A stretch of DNA of 64,000 nucleotides, from assembly GCA_036320915.1 (NCBI GenBank), contig JAXBDG010000001.1, positions 4,300,001 to 4,364,000 of the forward strand, given 5' to 3'. The translations under genes were made by a program, and so were the position numbers. The stretch is from Linnemannia elongata (taxonomy: Eukaryota > Mortierellomycota > Mortierellomycetes > Mortierellales > Mortierellaceae). How positions within the stretch are numbered: position 1 is the first letter of the stretch; each line of letters begins with the position of its first letter. Positions 37,642-46,365 of this stretch are shown one piece after another. The notes under the pieces are model-generated. The model was not told where the DNA came from. It ran no database searches and saw only the letters and a program-made list of their open reading frames with translations.

Positions 37642-38323
37642 CGTACACAATTTTATTTCTCTGACAAACAGAACAAAGGAGGCATTTGGAAGTAAAAGGG
37701 ACTACAGACCAAACTCTTCAGTGAACCATCCGTCAGTCACAGTCCGGTCCGGGACCTGGCTCTGCGCAACTATTGTAGCTGCTCATCACAGCAATAACGG
37801 AAGAAAACAGAACTAAATACGAATGAAGGGGACTCTTCCCATCCTCTCCATCAATGACAACTTTCTCCTTCCCAACAAACTTTCCAACAGCCGCTCATCA
37901 GCTGCGCGTGGTTCCTTGGTCGCTCCAGGGCAGATCCGATCTTCATGTGTGGCTAGCGAAGCGCCACACGGGCAGAAACCATCACGCGTGATGTAACCAT
38001 ATCCTTGACTCCAGTCGCCACGGGGGCCCGTGTATTTTGATGTTTTGTCCTTGGCAGAGATGCCCTGGGTCTGCTCCCACGCGATCGTCGCGGAGCATCG
38101 GGGTTTCCAGATCCGCTCTGAGGCCTGCGTCTCCAGGTAGCCAACAAATTTGTGGAGAACCGTCTTGGCAATGGACTGTGGGGTTCTGAAGACCGCGCAT
38201 CATTCGGTCAACATGCTCTTTGGGGTGATGCCGCGGAGTAAGTCCGATACGTTCCATTTGGGGTTCTCCTCACGATCGGGAGCAGGACTACCGCTGTGCA
38301 CGGCTCGAGCTCCACCGATAGAG
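37600..38323 (-). mobile_element. LINE-type retrotransposon, 5'-truncated 3' fragment (copy R1)
   Basis: A 42-nt poly(T) at 37600-37641 is the poly(A) tail of a minus-strand element. The body is nearly identical to copies R2 and R4 in its 3' UTR and encodes the C-terminal tail of the retroelement protein, including the Cys/His segment CPCGASLATHED, here broken by frameshifts. Farther 5' it matches R3 (the SIGGA...PDR..PKW...DLLRGITPKSM region). Homology ends near 38323, where the SINE-like target sequence begins. The fragment is dead. Confidence 0.85.
38279..38294 (+). repeat. 16-bp direct repeat, left copy
   Basis: GGAGCAGGACTACCGC, part of the R1 coding sequence, is repeated exactly at 38852-38867, beyond the SINE-like insertion and the tRNA-like tandem units. 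Confidence 0.85.
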
Positions 38324-38338
38324 TCTTCGTAGGTCTGA
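38324..38338 (+). repeat. Target-site duplication, left copy (SINE-like element)
   Basis: The 15-mer TCTTCGTAGGTCTGA here is repeated exactly at 38704-38718, flanking an element that begins with poly(T). Confidence 0.8.
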
Positions 38339-38703
38339 TTTTTTTTTTTTTTTTATTCCTAGAATTGCCTCTGACAATTGGCCTATCTTGTGCAGTACAC
38401 GATATTTGTTATCTAATGTCTAAACTAGGTGCGCGTACTTTGCACAGAAGCATTTTAGTATGCTTGTGCAGGAAGCCGGTTACCCGACAGAATGTACTAG
38501 AACACTGAAAGGTTTGTCTAAGCGGTCCGCCGATTTGGCTGGCTCCACACGGCATTCAGACTGGCTCATCACCAGGTTAACGTAGCCATATAGTGGGCAT
38601 ACTCACTCTGTCCATGCACTTTGTGCGTCTGAGAATTATTTCATCTCAGGCCTCCTGGACAGGGGGAGGCTAGCGCAATACCGTCAAATCCTAATTGAGC
38701 GTG
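38339..38703 (-). mobile_element. SINE-like or other poly(A)-tailed insertion, unknown family
   Basis: This 365-bp segment starts with about 16 T residues (a poly(A) tail on the minus strand) and is bounded by a perfect 15-bp target-site duplication, both hallmarks of target-primed reverse transcription. I see no open reading frame of note and no similarity to the LINE copies in the window. Its 5' end (right side) has no obvious tRNA or 5S head. Confidence 0.65.
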
Positions 38704-38718
38704 TCTTCGTAGGTCTGA
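38704..38718 (+). repeat. Target-site duplication, right copy (SINE-like element)
   Basis: Exact copy of the 15-mer at 38324-38338. It is also the start of the first tRNA-like repeat unit. Confidence 0.8.
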
Positions 38719-38852
38719 ACCCACGACCCTCGCGCTGAGAGGGGGAAGCTTTACCATTATGGTGGGCTCGCCCGCCCCCTTCGTAGGTCTGAACCCACGA
38801 CCCTCGCGCTGAGAGGGGGAAGCTTTACCATTATGGTGGGGTCGCCCGCCCG
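38705..38852 (-). repeat. Two tandem 74-bp tRNA-like units with Pol III A- and B-box motifs
   Basis: Two nearly identical 74-bp units (38705-38778 and 38779-38852) differ at a couple of bases. On the minus strand each holds an A-box-like TGGTAAAGC, a stem CCCTC/GAGGG enclosing the 7-nt loop TCAGCGC (an AGC, alanine-like, anticodon) and a B-box-like GGGTTCAGACC. The T stem and acceptor stem do not close properly, so this is a tRNA fossil or the head of a tRNA-derived SINE, not a functional tRNA. Confidence 0.6.
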
Positions 38853-38867
38853 GAGCAGGACTACCGC
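38852..38867 (+). repeat. 16-bp direct repeat, right copy
   Basis: Exact copy of the 16-mer at 38279-38294, followed by about ten A residues. Confidence 0.85.
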
Positions 38868-38972
38868 AAAAAAAAAAAGGCGCGAAACCGTTCTGAGAGG
38901 CCCCAGGTGGGTCCCGACGGTTCCCGGAGACATTGGTAAATTAAATATGTCAGAAAATAACGGTTTCCACAA

Positions 38973-39044
38973 GCCAATATAGTATAATGGTTAGTATATC
39001 TCGTTGTGGCCGAGACGATCCTGGTTCGATTCCAGGTGTTGGCA
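38973..39044 (+). tRNA. tRNA-His (GTG anticodon)
   Basis: A 72-nt cloverleaf: 7-bp acceptor stem GCCAATA/TGTTGGC with one wobble pair, D arm containing AATGGTTAGTA, anticodon stem TCTCG/CGAGA with loop TTGTGGC (GTG), and T arm CCTGG TTCGATT CCAGG. No intron. The T-rich stretch starting at 39058 can serve as Pol III terminator. The discriminator is A. Confidence 0.92.
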
Positions 39045-39106
39045 GAGCTTCTGGCTTTATTTTTTCATCTTTTTGGACTTTTTTCTATAGTGACTTGAGA
39101 GTGAGC

Positions 39107-39545
39107 CCGTGGCGACGCCTCGGGTTCCGTTTGTTTCATTTTTTACTAGTTCTTTTTTTGTTTTCAAAGTACACGTTGAAGTTGTGTATCTTAGTGTAGA
39201 GGATGAAAATATTCTGACTCCAATGTCAAAGAAGATGACGATATTTTGGCACCTTGAATTTGGAACCGATTTTGGAGTCAGGTCAGAATATCTTCATAAA
39301 ACTGCACAGATCAGTTCCATCCCTCCGTTACACACATGTCAAAACGTATTTTTTCAGTTGGTCAGTGAAACGAATGACCGATTATCAACTGTGTTTAATC
39401 GTTTTCTCACCAAGGAGGCATCAAGCAGAAAGCCATCTGCAGATTCATGATTGTCCTTCTTGTTTCAAAGGCAAGTATTGTGGTTTTATTTTTATCATGT
39501 GCCATGCTTTTTTTTTTTTCTTTGGTGGCTGAAATTGGGATTGAT
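39107..39545 (+). repeat. Repeat downstream of tRNA-His, homologous to the tRNA-Thr 3' flank
   Basis: Starting about 63 bp past the tRNA, this segment shares ordered similarity with 45980-46365: CCGTGGCGACGCC near the start, then CTCACCAAG.(A/G)GC.TCAAGCAGAA, GTCCTTCTT, CAAGTATTGT and CTTGGTGGCT or TTTGGTGGCT at the end. No ORF is conserved. It is followed by A30 at 39555-39584. Confidence 0.65.
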
Positions 39546-39554
39546 CCCATCGTC

Positions 39555-39584
<30 letters not shown>
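39555..39584 (+). repeat. Poly(A) tract
   Basis: About 29-30 A residues follow the tRNA-His 3' repeat. This may be a retroelement tail on the + strand. Confidence 0.85.
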
Positions 39585-39585
<1 letters not shown>

Positions 39586-39586
<1 letters not shown>

Positions 39587-40824
39587 AAGTGCTAGGGTAA
39601 GTGTCGACTGATATCATGATAGATATGTTTCAAGAGGTGACCAGTGCACTCTCAAGTTATCTCCCTCTGGGTTCAAGTTCAGAAGGGAAAGATAAAGAAA
39701 GGGAGGAGCAGTAGTGGAAGTTGACTTGCAAAGGAACTGTATCAACCGCTACAAACAAAAGAAAGTGTGGTCATTGCACTCGGATGGTTTATTGATTGTA
39801 ATACCAACTCGACAGAAGCGAAGAAAGAAGCGAGAGAAAAAGCCTTGTGTGGCAATTCACTCGGATGAAAGTTGTCTTTCCAGTTCTTTCTGTATTCACC
39901 TTGCTGCCTACTACTTTAGAGAGGGACGAGTGAAAAGAAGCGGCAGCGCCATTTTTTTGTTGCGAGGAATCATTTTGCATGGGGCAATAAGCACCGAGTA
40001 GAGCGGCGATGAGGATGACATAGCGTGAGTTCTGGTGAGAGGGGATATGACGGCTTTTTTTTTTTTTTAGCGGCTGATCCCTCATGGTCGCATGTTTCTT
40101 TGTATTTGTGTACAAACCCCCTGCAAAACTGGTCACTGAGCAAAGGCGACGATGAAATTGACCTGTTCTCTTTTATTTAAGCATGGCGAGAAGAATATAT
40201 CATAAGTAGGCATTCAAAGCTCACTCTGCTTCAGGTTGACGCAACTGGCATCGATACCTTCCTCTATTCTACCCTCACTCTCCTCAAAAAAAACCGAGCA
40301 CCGACAGCATCCCTGAATTATTTGGGCGTGCGCAACCATCACTATATGTTTTTGTTCATTGTTGAGCCATGCCTTTTGCAAGTTGATCAATGCTACATAT
40401 ACCTCTTCGTCTATAATAAAGGCAACACACTGTTAAACAGAAAAAAGGTGGTCCTACTGGTTGTTGTATGCCACTGGGTGTTATTATTCATGACGTGTGC
40501 GCGACTCGCCTTCCTTTGGTCAGTTCAAAATGCTGAATAGACGACGCCTATCATATACGCCCATTAACCATCGCTTGTTATAATAGCAGCAAATGTCTTC
40601 ATCGAAAGTGCAGCATAACATGGCCAGTATCGACATCTTTGTCCTTTTACAATTGTTTTGTAGCGCAGAAAAGAAACAATGTCATTTTTTTTCTCAAGCG
40701 AAAAGACCGACAGTATTAAATGAATATACAAGGCACATGCTGCTACAGTCGCAAAGTTAATGAAGTAGTTACAACGTACCTCTATCAATACTGTTTATGC
40801 TGAGAATGAAGGAATATTCTACTT
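39586..40824. other. Spacer without recognised genes
   Basis: AT-rich sequence with scattered short open frames lacking domain similarity or plausible intron structure. A poly(T) of 12 lies at about 40056-40068. Nothing else is supported. Confidence 0.5.
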
Positions 40825-41232
40825 GGCAGCCCGGGTTGCTCGAATTATTCGACAACCCCCGTACTAAGTCCATGCAACTCACTTTTTTTGTTTTTTTTAC
40901 ACAGCACCTTAGCACCTTGTTGCAATATCACAAGCTCGTTACTAATGTGTTCAATTTGTTGCCCTGCTTCCTGTGGTTCAATTCATGGAGTTCGTGTCCC
41001 ATATCGTCATCACCACGGTTTGTCAGTAGCTAAAAGTGATAATTTCAGCCAAAAACGCTTCAATGATCTACTCTGAGGGTGCGCAAATGATGCTCCGAGG
41101 GAGCGCGAAGGGAAGCAAGCTGTCTCCATGAGTTAAGCCTCTCCTGTCCACGTTTTCGTTTTGAAAACAAAAAAATTGAGTTACATGGACTTAGTACGAA
41201 GTTTTCGAATAATTCGAGCAACCCGGGTTGTC
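40825..41232. mobile_element. MITE-like element with about 75-bp terminal inverted repeats
   Basis: The left end (40825-40900: GGCAGCCCGGGTTGCTCGAA onward) and the reverse complement of the right end (41158-41232) match for about 75 bp with few differences. The matching ends include CCCGGGTTGCTCGAATTATT, GTACTAAGTCCATG and an AACTCA-poly(T)-GTTTT stretch. The 255-bp interior has no ORF. The length (408 bp), long inverted ends and lack of coding suggest a non-autonomous DNA transposon. I found no clear target-site duplication. Confidence 0.75.
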
Positions 41233-41762
41233 AAATAGGTTAACCCGAGAATGAATCGTTTCCTGAGCGGCTTTTGATTAGTTGACTGTCATTTCTTCAA
41301 TCCCATCCGAGTTTTAGTGGCCTCAATTCTTCTTTGCCTGCCTTACCTTTATTTTATCCACTCGGAAGGCAATCGATACGCTTTCTATCCATTAATGCAT
41401 ATGAAAAGATATCCATGAACGAAACGGGTCCACCGACATTGATAAGATACGTGAAGGCGAAGGGAAAGATCGTGTTTGTCTATCATCTCTAAATGTCAAA
41501 AACCGATTCATGCTCTCAGTGTAACTCTGTAAAAAATTATTAAAGCGTATGCTAGTTACATCAACGTTCATTGATCTTACTTCTTTCACGGACGAACAGA
41601 AAAACAGCCATGCTCGTTTCTTCGTGCTCTCTACACCTTGCAATCGCCACGGAACTGCTGCAAGAAAAATAACTTGTGGATGGGAAATAACAAGGTCAAC
41701 AAATAGTTTTTTTTCGACCCTTAACATCATGAATCGCTTCAAACCTATTTTTTTTATTGCAA
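41233..41762. other. Spacer without recognised genes
   Basis: Only short open frames without recognisable domains lie between the MITE-like element and the retroelement cluster. Confidence 0.5.
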
Positions 41763-42068
41763 TTTAATCTCTAGTTAACAGCTCAAGAAAGCATTGCATT
41801 CAAAGAATAAAAAGGGCTCTATCAAATGAATTCTCCAAGTAGCCAGGCCAAGTTGCGGTTCTTGAGTCCAAAGCTCGGGAGGTTCAGCGCAACAATCACT
41901 CGCCTTCTCAGGCTGGGACGGAAGAAAATAAACTACTCGCACACCCTCATGAAGGGGATCCTTTCCATCCTCTCCATCAACGACAACCGCCTCCTTCCTA
42001 ATTGACTCTCTAACAAACGTGCATCTGCAGCGGTGGGATCCAAAGACGGGCCCGGACAATGCCCATCC

Positions 42069-42079
42069 TCATGTGCGGC

Positions 42080-42081
<2 letters not shown>
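42069..42081 (+). repeat. Target-site duplication of R2, left copy
   Basis: TCATGTGCGGCTA, identical to 42665-42677, marks the insertion of R2 into RX. Confidence 0.95.
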
Positions 42082-42110
<29 letters not shown>

Positions 42111-42664
42111 CGTACACAATTTTATTTCTCTGACAAACAGAACAAAGGAGGCATTTGGAAGTAAAAGGGACTACTGACCAAACTCTTCAATGAACCATCC
42201 GTCAGTCACAGTCCGGTCCGAAACCTGGCTCTGCGCAACAATTGTCGCTGCTCTTCACAGCAATAACGGAAGATAATAAAACTAGATACGAATGAAAGGG
42301 ATTCTTCCCATCCTCTCCATCAATGTTAACCTCCTCCTTCCCAACAAGCTGTCTAACAGCCGTTCATCAGCTGCTCGTGGATTCTTGGTCGCTCCAGGGC
42401 ATGTCCGATCCTCATGTGTGGCTAGCGAAGCGCCACACGGGCAGAAACCATCGCGCGTGATGTAGCCATATCCTTGACTCCAGTCACCACGAGGACCTGT
42501 GTATTTGGATGTCTTGTCCTTCACAGAGATGCCCTGGGTCTGCTCCCACTCGATAGTCGCGGAGCATCGGGGTTTCCAGATCCGCTCTGAGGCCTGCGTC
42601 TCCAGGTAGCCAACAAATTTGTGGAGGACCGTCTTGGCGATGGACTGTGGGGTTCTGAAGACCG
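42082..42664 (-). mobile_element. LINE-type 3' fragment (copy R2), nested in RX
   Basis: A 583-bp insertion begins with T29 (poly(A) tail) and is flanked by the perfect 13-bp duplication TCATGTGCGGCTA at 42069-42081 and 42665-42677. It carries the intact C-terminal coding end (42282-42664) with the CPCGASLATHEDRTC segment and a 3' UTR nearly identical to R1 and R4. It is therefore a young insertion of a second subfamily into an older copy. Confidence 0.92.
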
Positions 42665-42677
42665 TCATGTGCGGCTA
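42665..42677 (+). repeat. Target-site duplication of R2, right copy
   Basis: TCATGTGCGGCTA; the sequence then continues as RX coding sequence. Confidence 0.95.
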
Positions 42678-42707
42678 GCGAAGCGCCGCAGGGACAAAAC
42701 CGGCGGG

Positions 42708-45699
42708 CCTTTTTTTTTTTTTGTTTGCGATTTGCGGGCCTTTTTTTTTTTGGTTTTTTTTTTTTTTTTTTTTTGTTTGCGATTTATTTCTCTAGTTAAC
42801 AACTCCAGGAGGCATTCAAAGGAATAAAAAGGGCACTATCAAATGAACTCTCCCAGTAGCCATAGACCTAGTCGCTGTCCCTGAGTCCAAAGCTCGGCAG
42901 GCTCAGCGCAACAATCACTCGCCTTCTCAGGCTGGGACGGAAGGAAATAAACTACTCGCACACCCTCATGAAGGGGATCCTCCCCATCCTCTCCATCAAC
43001 GACAACCGCCTCCTTCCTAATTGACTCTCTAACAAACGTGCATCTGCAGCGATGGGATCCAAAGACGGGCCCGGACAATGCCCATCCTCATGTGCGGCTA
43101 GCGAAGCGCCGCAGGGACAAAAACCAGCTCGGGTGATATAGCCATAACCGTTGCTCCAATCTCCTCGAGGGCCAGTGTACTTGGATGTCTTGTCTTTTGT
43201 AGTGATGCCTTGCGCCTGCTCCCATGCAATTGTCTCCGAACACCGAGGTTTCCAGATCAGCTCCGAGGCCTGTGCCTCCAGTTAGCCAACAAACTTGTGC
43301 AGGACCGTCTGTGCAATCGACTTTGGGGATCGGAAGACTGACGACCACTCAGACAGCATGCTCTTGGGGGTGATGCCTCGCAGTAGATCCGAGACGTGCC
43401 ACTTTGGATCCAGGTCGCGATCGGGGACCGGCAGGCCCCGATAAACCGATTGAGCGCCACCGATAGAAGAGAACCCACGGACATGCTCCTCATCAGATGG
43501 ACAGCGCCAAGGAACTGGCACTGGGGGCGGTACTTGACGACCACTCGCCTCTGCTCTCTCGTGCTCTCGCCTCTTGGCCGCGTTGTAACTGTCTGTTGCC
43601 TTGATGCCCCACTCATCGATCTTGTCCATGGCCTCCCTCCAGATAGCGGTAGTAGTCTCTCTCTTTGCTGGGCAAGTCCACAAATGCTCATTGTCCTCTT
43701 CCTCCTGATAGATGATGTCGTCCGTGGAGTAATAGAATGTGAAAGAGACCGGGATCTGTTTATTCAGGCACATTCAGGGTATGTATACCCTGAATGACCC
43801 ACGTGACATCAGTATGTATGCCAGTAGCAGTTGGTGGCGCTTTATAGCACACCTCCTCCGTGCAGACTCGGCAGATACAGTCAGGGTATAGATCTGGGTG
43901 GCGCGCCATCATAGAGTTCCTGGTCGGTAGCATACCATGAAGTTTCTTGATGTGGTGGGACCGTTGGCGGGTATCCTTGCTGTTACTGTAGAAAGTGAAG
44001 ACAGCCCGTCTTGCATGTACAAAGGCCAGGGTTGAGCGCCACTCGACATCATCCAAATGGGGTACCGCCTTCTTGACTCGACGCTGTGAAGTCCAGTGCT
44101 GATGGTGTCGAATGGTTGTTTGTTGTTTGAGTAGCTGCCTCAGGTCCGTCTCCACCAAGGCTTCATGACAGAACGCAAAAGTCCGGATATCCTCTTGTTG
44201 CGTCAAGTCCACCACCCAAGGCGTTGTGTCGCCCTGCGCTGCCTCCTTAGCGGTACGGTCGGCGAGTTCATTTCCAGGATCGTTGTTGTGCCCACGGATC
44301 CACTTCACCTCAACCCTTCCTTGGCGTTTGTCGACAATACCGGACAAAACTGCCCACAGTCCAGCATAATTGCTTCTGAATCGCTTTCTTGGCAGAGTGT
44401 TTTCCCGGTCCTGCACCATGTGCTGATATTGATCCACCACCGCCTGGTTGTCCAGACGAACCACAATATCCTGTTCATCTGGGGCCGCCACCACTGCCGC
44501 TATGAGACCCATAAGCTCGACCTTGGTCGAGGAGGCGTGTCCGTCTGTCCGTCCTTTGATTGGGAAATGGGTATCCTGCTGGAGATCAACAACACCGAAT
44601 CCCATGGCCACCTTCTCTGTGCCAGAGTGGATAAGGGAGCCGTCCGTATAGAGAATGAGGGGAGTCGTATTGTCAACAGGTGAGTTCTGAAGTGTCGTTA
44701 AGATGGTGAACTCGTCTGGTGAAACAACCAGTGGGCCGACTTTCTTTGTGGGCTCGGCTGTGGCTGTTGTTGGGCGTGAGTGGTATACTTCCTGCAGTGG
44801 AAATCGTGTTGTGTTGTTGAAGGGTCGTTTTAGATTGGGTAGGGCGTTATACAGTCGAGCGATGACCGCAGTATGGTGGTCCTTAAGCGCCTGCCACTCC
44901 TGCTGTCGCTGTGTTTTCTTGATCGCCTGTTCCTGCGCTTGCTTGGCACGAGACGATTCCTTAAGCCGCATTGCCACTGACGCCCTAACCAGTCGTGTCT
45001 TCAACTCCGCGCGGAGTTCATTCTGGCGATGTGCCCGGAAGGCCTCAACGTTATTAGTATCTTGACGGAGAATCGCAGCGGCAGCGGCACAGCTCTGAAC
45101 GTAGGGGATCTCTTGGCGTGACTTGGCTTTGGCTTCCTCTGTAGCCATATGGGCCAACATCTCGGCCAGCTTGACGGGTTGCTTGGCTAGCTGTTTGCGG
45201 TACTTAGCTGTGTCCTTGTTGAGCCGGATGGTGATCTGCTCTTGCTTTCGTTGCTTATCGGTCTCGGCATTCCGGACGGCTGTATCATGGACGAAGTTGG
45301 CTTTATGAAGGCGTTCACGACAAGTCTCATCCAGAGCTAACATCGCTCGGGCGAATATAAGGTCAGTCGCATCGGGCGAGGTAAGAGTGGGAGTGGAGGG
45401 TTCGATTGAAGGAGGAGGAGTGACAATTGAGGGTGTAGGGGGTGCAGGTGAGTTGTTTGGTGGGGAGGCGAGGGGAGGCGAGGGGACATAGCGAGGAGTA
45501 GACGAGGGCGACTTGTCGATAACCGGCTCGGAGGCTATGCTGAGGGCAGGCGATGGTGTCAACGGCAGGAATGGCGACGATGGGGCGAATGTTGGCGGGG
45601 ATAGTGGTGATTGTATGGACCATGGATGGGTGAAGGGAGGTAGGGTTTGTGGAAGTGGGAGTGGAAGTGGAAGTGGGAGTGGGAGTGAAGGTGGAAATT
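42708..45699 (-). mobile_element. Retroelement copy R3, about 3 kb, with RNase H coding region
   Basis: This is the longest copy. Its minus-strand 3' end is a compound homopolymer (poly(T) runs at about 42710-42774 with a repeated GTTTGCGATTT). The 5' end meets another A-rich run at 45699-45723. The coding region is a Pro-rich N-terminus, a charged coiled-coil region, an RNase H domain and a C-terminal Cys/His tail. It is inactive: the frame shifts near 43770, and a TAA at about 43285 replaces a sense codon found in R1/R2. No endonuclease or reverse transcriptase motif is found. Confidence 0.85.
43760..45562 (-). CDS. Retroelement ORF with RNase H domain (main open part of R3)
   Basis: An uninterrupted frame of 600 codons without a convincing ATG at its start; the frame remains open upstream into the junction at 45699. 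Residues 1-70 are Pro/Ser-rich and 75-240 are Arg/Lys/Glu/Gln-rich (coiled coil likely). The RNase H fold lies at about 44665-44210, with all four catalytic acidic positions visible: YTDGS, KVELMG, VRLDNQA and GNELADRTAKEA. The tail has C-x2-C and His/Cys motifs. RNase H removes RNA from RNA-DNA hybrids during retrotransposition. The following HLWTC segment typical of LINE C-termini lies in another frame after the shift near 43770. Confidence 0.75.
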   Translation of the reverse strand: MTPSPALSIASEPVIDKSPSSTPRYVPSPPLASPPNNSPAPPTPSIVTPPPSIEPSTPTLTSPDATDLIFARAMLALDETCRERLHKANFVHDTAVRNAETDKQRKQEQITIRLNKDTAKYRKQLAKQPVKLAEMLAHMATEEAKAKSRQEIPYVQSCAAAAAILRQDTNNVEAFRAHRQNELRAELKTRLVRASVAMRLKESSRAKQAQEQAIKKTQRQQEWQALKDHHTAVIARLYNALPNLKRPFNNTTRFPLQEVYHSRPTTATAEPTKKVGPLVVSPDEFTILTTLQNSPVDNTTPLILYTDGSLIHSGTEKVAMGFGVVDLQQDTHFPIKGRTDGHASSTKVELMGLIAAVVAAPDEQDIVVRLDNQAVVDQYQHMVQDRENTLPRKRFRSNYAGLWAVLSGIVDKRQGRVEVKWIRGHNNDPGNELADRTAKEAAQGDTTPWVVDLTQQEDIRTFAFCHEALVETDLRQLLKQQTTIRHHQHWTSQRRVKKAVPHLDDVEWRSTLAFVHARRAVFTFYSNSKDTRQRSHHIKKLHGMLPTRNSMMARHPDLYPDCICRVCTEEVCYKAPPTATGIHTDVTWVIQGIHTLNVPE

Positions 45700-45723
45700 T
45701 TTTTTTTTTTTTTTTTTTTTTTG
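45699..45723. repeat. Homopolymer at the 5' junction of R3
   Basis: About 25 T residues on the + strand lie at the 5' boundary of the minus-strand element R3, 96 bp from the tRNA-Thr gene. Confidence 0.85.
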
Positions 45724-45818
45724 GTCAAAAAAAGTCCAAGATACTATGTGTATGTATAATTATTATATTTAAATAAGTCACAGAACTCTGCGTATCCATC
45801 AAGAAAACAAGCAAAAAT

Positions 45819-45890
45819 GCCCGCTTAGCTCATTGGTAGAGCGTCTGCCTAGTAAGCAGAAGGTAGCAGGTTCGATCCCTGCAGTGGGCA
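45819..45890 (+). tRNA. tRNA-Thr (AGT anticodon)
   Basis: A 72-nt cloverleaf: acceptor GCCCGCT/AGTGGGC with one wobble pair, discriminator A, D arm GCTC...GAGC, anticodon stem TCTGC/GCAGA with loop CTAGTAA (AGT), and T arm GCAGG TTCGATC CCTGC. No intron. A TTTCTTTTG sequence just downstream can terminate Pol III. Confidence 0.95.
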
Positions 45891-45979
45891 CTTTCTTTTG
45901 TTTTGGTTGGAGGAACGGATGGCCTTGCGTGGCAATTGCAGCTCTTCGACGAGTATCTGAGATACTACTAGCGCGTGCT

Positions 45980-46365
45980 TCCGTGGCGACGCCCCAGGTT
46001 CGCTTGTTCATCCTTTTTTTTTTTTCAGGCTCTTTTTGCTAAATCCAAACCCTTGACCAAGACCAAACCAACGCAAAAGCTGCACTCCAGACGCGTCAAG
46101 CTTCGCAATTGTTGACTTCGCTCTGCTTGCTAAATCTCCACGAATCACTTCCATAGTTACGCGCAAATCAAAATGTGCGATTTCTTTTATTTAGCTTGTC
46201 AAAAAAATGACAGGCCAATTATCGATTGTGCCCAGTTACCTTCTCACCAAGTAGCCTCAAGCAGAACGCCCATGGCTTCGCCATGGTCGTCCTTCTTTCA
46301 AGGTCAAGTATTGTAGTTATTTTGTCTGGTGCCATAGTTTATATTCTTGGTGGCTCTGATTTTGA
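45980..46365 (+). repeat. Repeat downstream of tRNA-Thr, homologous to the tRNA-His 3' flank
   Basis: Starting about 90 bp past the tRNA, this segment aligns in order with 39107-39545 (see that entry). The two tRNAs themselves are different, so the similarity is confined to the 3' flanks. Confidence 0.65.

Larger units (their letters stand above)
41763..42707 (-). mobile_element. LINE-type 3' fragment (copy RX), interrupted by copy R2
   Basis: 41763-42081 plus 42678-42707 form one older fragment, closely matching the 3' end of R3. It encodes the same C-terminal peptide (GPVFGSHRCRCTFVRESIRK and onward). It is split by the R2 insertion at 42082-42664. Its 5' end stops at the homopolymer junction beside the R3 tail. 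Confidence 0.8.

Noticed and set aside
38973..39584. tRNA-His plus downstream repeat plus poly(A) as a tRNA-headed SINE
   Set aside because: The same downstream repeat follows a different tRNA (Thr), and both tRNAs fold as intact functional genes, so a common SINE head is not supported.
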